In this document: in pieces, positions 23,353 to 28,440 of the stretch
How positions within the stretch are numbered: position 1 is the first letter of the stretch
How the letters are laid out: every line of letters starts with the position of its first letter
Source: JBMNOI01 sp050942995
Lineage (GTDB): Bacteria; Chloroflexota; Anaerolineae; UBA1429
Length of the DNA: 28,440 nucleotides
Assembly: GCA_050942995.1 (NCBI GenBank)
Contig: JBMNOI010000042.1
Location: 1-28,440 of the forward strand
Reading direction: 5' to 3'
The notes under the pieces: model-generated
Seen by the model: the letters and a program-made list of their open reading frames with translations, nothing else
What the model was told of the DNA's origin: nothing
The model's database searches: none
Translations under genes and position numbers: made by a program

Positions 23353-25881
23353 TTACTGCGCGACACAGATCTGTAGCGATACGTCATCCACATACATCCA
23401 GGAGCGGCCGGCCAGACCGTCATTGTAGGCGTTAAAGTAGAGCCGCAGCCGCCGTCCACGCCACGGCATCAGATTGTACGCCGCCGGCTGCCAGTACCCG
23501 TCGTTCCACCGACCCTGCTCCAGCACGGCCACCACCGTGCCGGCGTCCATCGCATCCAGCAACAGGATCTCGTGCAGATCGCCACCCGATGCGAGTTGCG
23601 ACAAGAGCGCGGCATTCCCCAACAAGCGCTGCTCTGTCCCCATACTGCCCAGGGGCGGTTCCTCAGTGCGTCGCCACCGCCAGAGCGTCAGCGTCGCCGA
23701 TGTGGCGTCGGCCGGGACCTCGATAAGCTGATAGGCCGATGACCACGTCATACGATTAGAGGCCGGCGGCTCGATGCCCAGGCGCATGGATCGTGCGCCG
23801 CCATGGACCACCGATGTCGAATAATCGGCGCGGTGGGCGGTGATGGAGCGCACCCACCCATCGTTCGTCTCAAAGCCGCCGTTGATGATCCCCTGCTCAC
23901 AGACGATCACCGCAGGCGGCGCCAGCTCGCGCAGCACCACGGGGGCCCAGGTCCGGGCGAACGGCGTCGGCGTCGGTGCGGCCGTCGGTGTGAGAGAAGG
24001 CCCCGGTGTCGGCGTGAGCGTGGGCGTCGCCGTCTCTGTCGGCGTGGGAGATGCCGTCGCCGTCGGTGTGCTCGTTTCGGTAGGAGTGGTCGTCACCGAC
24101 GGCGTCGACGACGCCGTCGGTGTATCTGACGCTGTCGGAGTGATCGAGGGCGTCAGGGTGTTCGTCGGCGTGGGTGTCACAGAGGGAGTCCATGTAGGCG
24201 CCGCCGTCGGTTGCTCCTCGGGTACATTATCCAGTAGCAACCGTCCATGACCGTAGGTATTGTCGGGTCCCTCTGCGCCCAGATCGACCGTATGAGCCCG
24301 TAGCAGATCGGCCATCAGTTCGTTGTGGTAGCCCGTGTAGAACTCTTTCAGAACCGCCGCCGCGCCCACCACATGCGCCGCCGCAGCCGATGTGCCCCAC
24401 AGCCCGCCCCCCTCGCCGGATCGATAGACGTCATACGAGGCGCACGATACTCGATCCGGCGCCACCAGATCGGGCTTGATGCGACCATCCGTCGAGGGAC
24501 CTCGGCTGCTGAATCCTTCGGTGAGAATAGGCATATCCGAGGGCACCGCGCCCACAGCGACGACATCGGCCATATCGGCCGGCACCAGAATGCTGCCCTC
24601 GGGGACGGCGCGCTCCAGATCCTGGTCGTACGCATAGAGTTGCAGCGCCGGATCGCCGGGAACCATGTCCAGGCGACGAACCATCACATGATACCGTCCC
24701 GCGGGCAGGCCGTTTACCGCCAGATATCGGGTAGGATCGCCCGGCCCCGTGGCCGGCGTGGCCGCATAATCCACCAGCGACAGGTTATCGTCATACAGCT
24801 CCAAAACGAAATCGTGTACGGCAAAGCTCCAATCATCATCCCAACGCAGCGCCAGACGCACTATCTGCCCCGGCGCCACCTCGATGGTGTTGATGCTCAC
24901 TCCCGGCACAAAGTCCAGCAGCCCGTCGCCCTCGGCATCCTGCCAGCTCCCCATCCAGTGCCGTCGCGCCATATTGCCCGCCGCATTCACCCACAATACC
25001 CCGTCGTCCAGCACGCCACGCACCGCCTGCGCGATGGGCCCTGTACCGTCTCCCGGTCCCCCGAGGGGCCAGCCCAACGCGCTGGATACAATATCCACTC
25101 CTTCGGCGCGCAAATAGTCCATCGCAGCGGCAAACTCGACGTCCGTCGCCAGGTTGATCAGAATCAGATCGGCCTCTGGCGCCATATCGTGCACGATCTC
25201 GGCGCATGCCGTCCCGTGAGCCGTTCCCGCTTCGATATCGCCATCCCCTCGCAACGAGTGCGCCACGGTATCCGCCGGCAGGTCATCACCCAGCAATGTC
25301 GAATAGCCCGCGAACCCCAGGTCGATCACCGCCACCGACTGCCCCGCGCCGCGCCAGCCCCGATCGTGCCAGGCTTCGACGCTGGACATGCGCATCCCCT
25401 CACTGACGAAACCAGACACCACCGGCTCCAGCGGCAACCGTACCAGCCGCACGCCGGGCGCGAGCGCCAGCGCCTCCAATTGGGCGATCGGGATGACGCC
25501 CTGTAGCACACGGCCGCCGGCCGCCGTCGTCTCGATATCCAGCCCCGTCTCCACGGCCATACTCAGGGGATGAGGTCGAGTATCGTCCAGATGGGCGACC
25601 ACTCGCACCGCATCCGGCGGCAGCGTGTCATCCGCCATCAGGGCAGCGGCATCATCCTCGGCATCTTCACCGCCCCCATATCGATAGAGATGATAGAGGC
25701 GGTACAGAGGGCTGGCCAGTCGCTCTGATAGCGGTGAGGGCTCTGGCAGATGCAACGGGCGGGTCGGATGAGCGGACACATGAGGCGGTGCGGGAAGCGG
25801 CGATGCAGGAAGCGGCGTTGCCGCTACCAGCAGCCACAACGCCAGATAGGTGATGCCGATATGGACGATCTTGTGCCACAC
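23353..25881 (-). CDS. Secreted S8 subtilisin-like serine protease with PT linker and C-terminal domain
   Basis: This 842-residue protein starts with GTG at 25881; no other start fits before the upstream stop. A signal peptide (about 1-27) is followed by a Pro-rich region and a prodomain-like segment (about 85-160). The catalytic triad is Asp187 (SVAVIDLG), His222 (TAHGTACAE) and Ser498 (LWGTSAAAAH), with oxyanion Asn303 in NAAGN. A beta-rich segment (about 325-420), similar to bacterial pre-peptidase C-terminal domains, is inserted between the Asn and the Ser. Residues 557-641 are a Thr/Pro/Ser linker. The last 190 residues (NGGFETNDGWV... to MYVDDVSLQIC) look like a carbohydrate-binding or MAM-like jelly roll. 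It probably digests extracellular protein. The expected ribosome binding site is weak. Confidence 0.93.
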   Translation of the reverse strand: MWHKIVHIGITYLALWLLVAATPLPASPLPAPPHVSAHPTRPLHLPEPSPLSERLASPLYRLYHLYRYGGGEDAEDDAAALMADDTLPPDAVRVVAHLDDTRPHPLSMAVETGLDIETTAAGGRVLQGVIPIAQLEALALAPGVRLVRLPLEPVVSGFVSEGMRMSSVEAWHDRGWRGAGQSVAVIDLGFAGYSTLLGDDLPADTVAHSLRGDGDIEAGTAHGTACAEIVHDMAPEADLILINLATDVEFAAAMDYLRAEGVDIVSSALGWPLGGPGDGTGPIAQAVRGVLDDGVLWVNAAGNMARRHWMGSWQDAEGDGLLDFVPGVSINTIEVAPGQIVRLALRWDDDWSFAVHDFVLELYDDNLSLVDYAATPATGPGDPTRYLAVNGLPAGRYHVMVRRLDMVPGDPALQLYAYDQDLERAVPEGSILVPADMADVVAVGAVPSDMPILTEGFSSRGPSTDGRIKPDLVAPDRVSCASYDVYRSGEGGGLWGTSAAAAHVVGAAAVLKEFYTGYHNELMADLLRAHTVDLGAEGPDNTYGHGRLLLDNVPEEQPTAAPTWTPSVTPTPTNTLTPSITPTASDTPTASSTPSVTTTPTETSTPTATASPTPTETATPTLTPTPGPSLTPTAAPTPTPFARTWAPVVLRELAPPAVIVCEQGIINGGFETNDGWVRSITAHRADYSTSVVHGGARSMRLGIEPPASNRMTWSSAYQLIEVPADATSATLTLWRWRRTEEPPLGSMGTEQRLLGNAALLSQLASGGDLHEILLLDAMDAGTVVAVLEQGRWNDGYWQPAAYNLMPWRGRRLRLYFNAYNDGLAGRSWMYVDDVSLQICVAQ
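23959..24213 (-). repeat. Low-complexity Thr/Pro/Ser-coding repeat in the subtilase linker
   Basis: Degenerate short units encode TPT, TPS and TAT-like steps over about 85 codons (residues 557-641 of the subtilase). On the plus strand it appears as GTCGGCGTGGGTGT-like repeats. It is a protein linker, not a CRISPR or satellite array. Such linkers are common in secreted Chloroflexota proteins. Confidence 0.85.
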
Positions 25882-26282
25882 GTCAGAGCCGTCGCTTTCA
25901 TCGGGATAAGGAAAATATCCCGTCCTATAAAGTGTACGATATCGCCCTCAGCGGGCCATCGGGAGGTTCCCTCTCTTGATTATACGTCGAGCTTATGGTG
26001 GGCAGCATTAATGTGGCGAAAAGATCACGCTCTCCCGTCCGTTAATCGGGCATCGGAACGCGCTGAAAAAAAGTCTGGAGCGACGTCAAAACGCCACAAA
26101 ACACCCACCTTTGAAGGGGTGCCCCCTCTTTGGAAAGTGACACCGGGCTGTGACGCAGCCCCTGCCCAAGTCCCCTTTTATCTGCACGAGACCTGCGGTA
26201 TACTCGCCCTGTGCAACGCGCCGCCTTGTGCGCCCGTTTCACCCATCGGCCGGCGGCGTATCATAGAGCGGAGGATGTGAAC
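25882..26282. other. Intergenic region between subtilase and adenosine-specific kinase
   Basis: No gene is visible in these 401 bp. CGGGATA/TATCCCG (25902-25922) forms a 7-bp hairpin in the subtilase leader. CACC..CCTT/AAGG..GGTG (26102-26121) and GGGCTG/CAGCCC (26145-26161) form two more. TATACT at 26199-26204 is a -10 candidate for the kinase gene, without a clear -35 box. TATAAT occurs on the minus strand at 25980-25985. Confidence 0.45.
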
Positions 26283-26768
26283 ATGGAAATGGAACTGGTC
26301 ACGATCCAAAAGCCCGAGGATACCAACTTTATTCTGGGGCAATCACACTTTATCAAGACCGTAGAGGATATTCACGAGGCGATGGTAAACGCCGTGCCCG
26401 GCATTCGCTTCGGGCTGGCCTTTTGCGAGGCGTCGGGAGCCCGCCTGGTGCGCACCAGCGGCACCGACGATGCCCTGGTGAACCTGGCGCGCGATAACGC
26501 TCTGGCCATCGGAGCGGGCCATGCTTTTATCCTCTTCCTGGGGGAGGGATTCTTTCCCGTCAACGTGCTCAACGCCATCAAGATGGTGCCCGAGGTATGC
26601 CGCATCTACTGCGCCACCGCCAACCCCACGCAGGTCATCATCGCCAAAAGCGAACAGGGGCGCGGCATCATGGGCGTGATCGACGGCTATCCGCCCGTGG
26701 GAGCAGAGGATGAGGAGGGCGTCGCCTGGCGCAAGGGGTTGCTACGCACCATCGGCTACAAGCTCTAG
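26283..26768 (+). CDS. Adenosine-specific kinase (DUF355 family)
   Basis: This 161-residue protein closely matches the adenosine-specific kinase family (Pfam Adenosine_kin), best known from archaea. Hallmarks are ITQKPED-like VTIQKPED followed by ILGQSHFIKTVEDIHEAM, then AVPGIRFGLAFCEASG, NALAIGAGHAF, VNVLNAIKMVPEVCRIYCATANP and QGRGIMGVIDG. The family is small and single-domain with no Walker motifs, and its kinase annotation rests on work with an archaeal member. The ATG at 26283 has GCGGAGGA about 7 nt upstream; a longer frame from 26211 lacks support. It could take part in nucleoside salvage. It stands alone and converges on the M20 gene. Confidence 0.93.
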   Translation: MEMELVTIQKPEDTNFILGQSHFIKTVEDIHEAMVNAVPGIRFGLAFCEASGARLVRTSGTDDALVNLARDNALAIGAGHAFILFLGEGFFPVNVLNAIKMVPEVCRIYCATANPTQVIIAKSEQGRGIMGVIDGYPPVGAEDEEGVAWRKGLLRTIGYKL

Positions 26769-26795
26769 CCGCGCTTGAAGACAGGTTATCTATAA

Positions 26796-26827
26796 CACCG
26801 AGGGACGGCGCTCGCCGTCCCTCGGTG
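26796..26827. terminator. Bidirectional terminator between kinase and M20 genes
   Basis: CACCGAGGGACGGC (26796-26809) and GCCGTCCCTCGGTG (26814-26827) form a perfect 14-bp stem with a GCTC loop, between two convergent stop codons (26768 and 26851). No T-run is present. Confidence 0.75.
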
Positions 26828-26850
26828 ATGCTCTGTTCGGGCTATTCCTC

Positions 26851-28191
26851 TTATTCCTCTTTCACCGACCACACCTCATCGCGGGCCAGCCCGCGCATAA
26901 ACTCTAGATAGCGTTCTTTGCTCATGGCCGGCCGGAACGAACGCAGGATGCTTCGCGCCCCGTCGGCGTCACCCGCCAGCAGATCGATAATCGTCATGGC
27001 GGCCGCCTTGGCGGGGACGATATAGGCAACCTCGGGATCGCTGATGACATAGTCGGCGCCGTGGCCGGTGCCGCTGCTGCCGTGCGCTTGAGCCTCAATG
27101 GCCGGCATGATATGGCTCACATCGCCCATGTCGGTCGATCCCGCGCCGAAATCCGAATCCCACCAGCCCTTCTCGCCCACCAGCGCCACCGCATTCTGGC
27201 GATACAGCTGCGCCAGGTCGTCGGGCACGATGCGCGGCAGATAGCCCGGCAACGTCGAGATATGCACCGTTGCCCCCATCGCCATGGCCCCCGCCCGCAG
27301 GCTGCGATCGACCTTTTTGGCCGCTGCCAGAATGGCGTCCACGCTGGCGCCGCGCACATAGGTCTCCAGTCGCACATCGGCCGGAACGACGTTCACCAGA
27401 TCGCCCCCCTTGGTAATGATGGGGTGCACGCGGATGTGGTCGTTGTCTCTGAACGTCTCGCGATTGGCGTCGATCGCCTGCAGGCCCAGCATGGCCGCCT
27501 TGAGCGCGTTGATGCCCGCGTAGGGGGCTCCTCCGGCGTGGGCGGCGCGTCCTTCGTAGCGCACCTGCTTGACCAGACACCCGTTGCTGGGCCCGCCTAC
27601 GCCGAGTTTGCGCTGATCGTCACGGCTGGATTGATGCGTCATCATGGTGATGTGCACATCGTCAAAGGCGCCCAGGCGGATCATCTCGGGCTTGCCGCCG
27701 AGAAACTCGAGCTTGCCCTGGCGGCGCAGTTCGGAACGGTAGGCGATCTCGACATACTCTTCCGCCGGTACCGCCATCAACGCCACATGACCGCCCAGAT
27801 GGGCCATGACGCCACTCTCGACCAGGCCGTAGGCCAGAGCGATGAGGTTGGCGATCTGCGCATTGTGCCCGCAGGCATGGGCTGCGCCCGTCTCAGGATC
27901 GGCATCCGGGTGATCGCGCACCAGCACCGAATCCAGCTCTCCCAGATAGGCCACCGTGGGCCCCGACACCCGGCCCCGCAAGACGCTCTTGACGCCCGTA
28001 ATGGCAATCCCCGTCTGCGGATTCAACCCCAGCCGATCAAAGTGATCGGCCACGATGCCGGCCGTGCGAAACTCTTTAAAGCCCAGTTCGGGATGCAGGC
28101 GAATGTCCTCACCGAGAGCATAGATCTCATCACGGTGCGCGTCGATGGCCCGGCACACGCTATCCTTGAGCGATTGAAGGTCTACGGACAT
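26851..28191 (-). CDS. M20 family amidohydrolase, AbgB-like
   Basis: This 446-residue zinc-dependent hydrolase of the M20D group resembles p-aminobenzoyl-glutamate hydrolase subunit B and related amidohydrolases. It shows RLHPELGFKE (31-40), the metal-site AHACGHN (104-110), the catalytic PAEEYVE (142-148) and a further ligand region MMTHQSS. GRAAHAGGAPYAGINAL belongs to the dimerisation domain, and GSTDMGDVSHIMP carries the last conserved residues. Substrates in the family include aminobenzoyl-glutamate, N-acyl amino acids and indole-amino acid conjugates; the substrate here is unknown. GGGAGGG upstream supports the ATG at 28191. A GH1 gene lies upstream on the same strand, separated by a long hairpin. 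Confidence 0.92.
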   Translation of the reverse strand: MSVDLQSLKDSVCRAIDAHRDEIYALGEDIRLHPELGFKEFRTAGIVADHFDRLGLNPQTGIAITGVKSVLRGRVSGPTVAYLGELDSVLVRDHPDADPETGAAHACGHNAQIANLIALAYGLVESGVMAHLGGHVALMAVPAEEYVEIAYRSELRRQGKLEFLGGKPEMIRLGAFDDVHITMMTHQSSRDDQRKLGVGGPSNGCLVKQVRYEGRAAHAGGAPYAGINALKAAMLGLQAIDANRETFRDNDHIRVHPIITKGGDLVNVVPADVRLETYVRGASVDAILAAAKKVDRSLRAGAMAMGATVHISTLPGYLPRIVPDDLAQLYRQNAVALVGEKGWWDSDFGAGSTDMGDVSHIMPAIEAQAHGSSGTGHGADYVISDPEVAYIVPAKAAAMTIIDLLAGDADGARSILRSFRPAMSKERYLEFMRGLARDEVWSVKEE

Positions 28192-28220
28192 GTTGCCCTC
28201 CCCGTGAGTGACAGGGCCGA

Positions 28221-28275
28221 TCGTCCGGCCCCATTCCGTGTCGTCGAAGGCGATCCCACGAAATGGGCCGGACGA
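28221..28275 (-). terminator. Long imperfect hairpin between GH1 and M20 genes
   Basis: The arms 28221-28240 and 28257-28275 pair over about 19 bp with one bulged C and one mismatch, around a 16-nt loop. It lies 22 bp downstream of the GH1 stop on the minus strand and 30 bp ahead of the M20 start. A terminator for GH1 or an mRNA-stabilising structure ahead of M20 are the two simple readings. There is no T-run. Confidence 0.55.
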
Positions 28276-28296
28276 TACATACCCTTGTTATGTCGC

Positions 28297-28440
28297 TTAT
28301 ATGGCGTTGCGCGAAATGACCGAGGCGTAGTAGCGGGCGCTGTCCTTCACGATGCGCTCCTGCGTGGCATAATCGATGTAGACGATGCCGAACCGCCGGC
28401 TATAGCCATAGGCCCACTCGAAATTGTCCATGAACGACCA
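28297..28440 (-). CDS. GH1 beta-glucosidase, C-terminal fragment (cut by window edge)
   Basis: The last 47 codons of a family 1 glycoside hydrolase lie on the minus strand, with a TAA stop at 28297. The fragment starts WSFMDNFEWAYGYSRRFG, the aglycone/glycone-site signature of GH1 beta-glucosidases (W-S-x-x-D-N-F-E-W). It continues to IVYIDYATQ and KDSARYYASVI, as in bacterial BglA-type enzymes. The catalytic Glu residues lie outside the window. With the GH5 and GH3 enzymes it would complete cellodextrin breakdown to glucose. Confidence 0.93.
   Translation of the reverse strand, partial: WSFMDNFEWAYGYSRRFGIVYIDYATQERIVKDSARYYASVISRNAI

Noticed and set aside
23959..24213. Possible CRISPR or tandem repeat array
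   Set aside because: The repeats are short, degenerate and in frame; they encode the Thr/Pro linker of the subtilase.
24325..25506. Plus-strand open frame of 393 codons
   Set aside because: It is antisense to the subtilase catalytic region and is rich in His, Arg and Gln without motifs.
26102..26161. Possible riboswitch from two adjacent hairpins upstream of the adenosine-specific kinase
   Set aside because: Only short stems (4-6 bp) are seen, with no conserved motif recalled; listed only as part of the intergenic region.
1..28440. tRNA, rRNA, tmRNA, RNase P, transposase, integrase or attachment sites
   Set aside because: None of their hallmark sequences or proteins could be recognised on either strand by reading.

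Overview
The window reads as a chromosomal segment of a GC-rich bacterium. The best guess is Chloroflexota, probably Anaerolineae or a relative. The basis is indirect: lipoproteins and proteases with Thr/Pro-rich linkers, an archaeal-type adenosine-specific kinase, a Rex regulator, cellulose and hemicellulose glycosidases, and a GH5 enzyme close in motif to the Thermotoga Cel5A type. No rRNA, tRNA, CRISPR array, transposase or phage gene was seen. Gene density is ordinary. Most neighbouring gene pairs are divergent or convergent, and several convergent pairs are separated by strong inverted repeats.

Layout. 1-1217 (-): 5' part of a P-loop GTPase that runs off the left edge. 1422-2450 (+): GH5_25-like endoglucanase lipoprotein. 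2463-3041 (-): THEP1-like NTPase. 3130-8560 (+): the most distinctive block. It has a perfect-consensus promoter, a long structured leader resembling the molybdenum/tungsten-cofactor (Moco) riboswitch, then a lipoprotein binding protein, a FecCD-type permease, an ABC ATPase, a SAM methyltransferase and an XdhC/CoxI protein. 8686-12059 (-): GH3 glycosidase, an unknown multi-pass membrane protein and a GNAT acetyltransferase. 12372-14682: a PdxA-family dehydrogenase (+) converging on an L-rhamnonate-dehydratase-like enolase-superfamily enzyme (-). 15019-17471 (+): membrane-anchored chelatase-like protein and glucose-6-phosphate dehydrogenase. 17504-20623 (+): a promoter, a roughly 570-nt leader of unknown function, MurA and an MreB-like actin. 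20710-22164 (-): TrmD and Rex. 22368-23345 (+): M23 metallopeptidase. 23353-25881 (-): secreted subtilase. 26283-26768 (+): adenosine-specific kinase. 26851-28191 (-): M20 amidohydrolase. 28297-28440 (-): C-terminus of a GH1 beta-glucosidase.

The best candidate for an undescribed system is 3130-8560. The leader carries a Moco-riboswitch-like aptamer. Downstream, a 9-nt segment can pair either with the aptamer (9 bp) or with the Shine-Dalgarno sequence of the first gene (8 bp), which is the geometry of a translational off-switch. The first gene fuses a degenerate sulfite-oxidase-type molybdopterin-fold domain to a FecB/BtuF-type binding domain. The last gene is a molybdoenzyme maturation factor (XdhC). 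Together this suggests cofactor-sensed import of molybdate, tungstate or a related complex by a FecCD-class transporter, with a methyltransferase of unknown role. This is an inference from motifs and context; no alignment or folding program was run.
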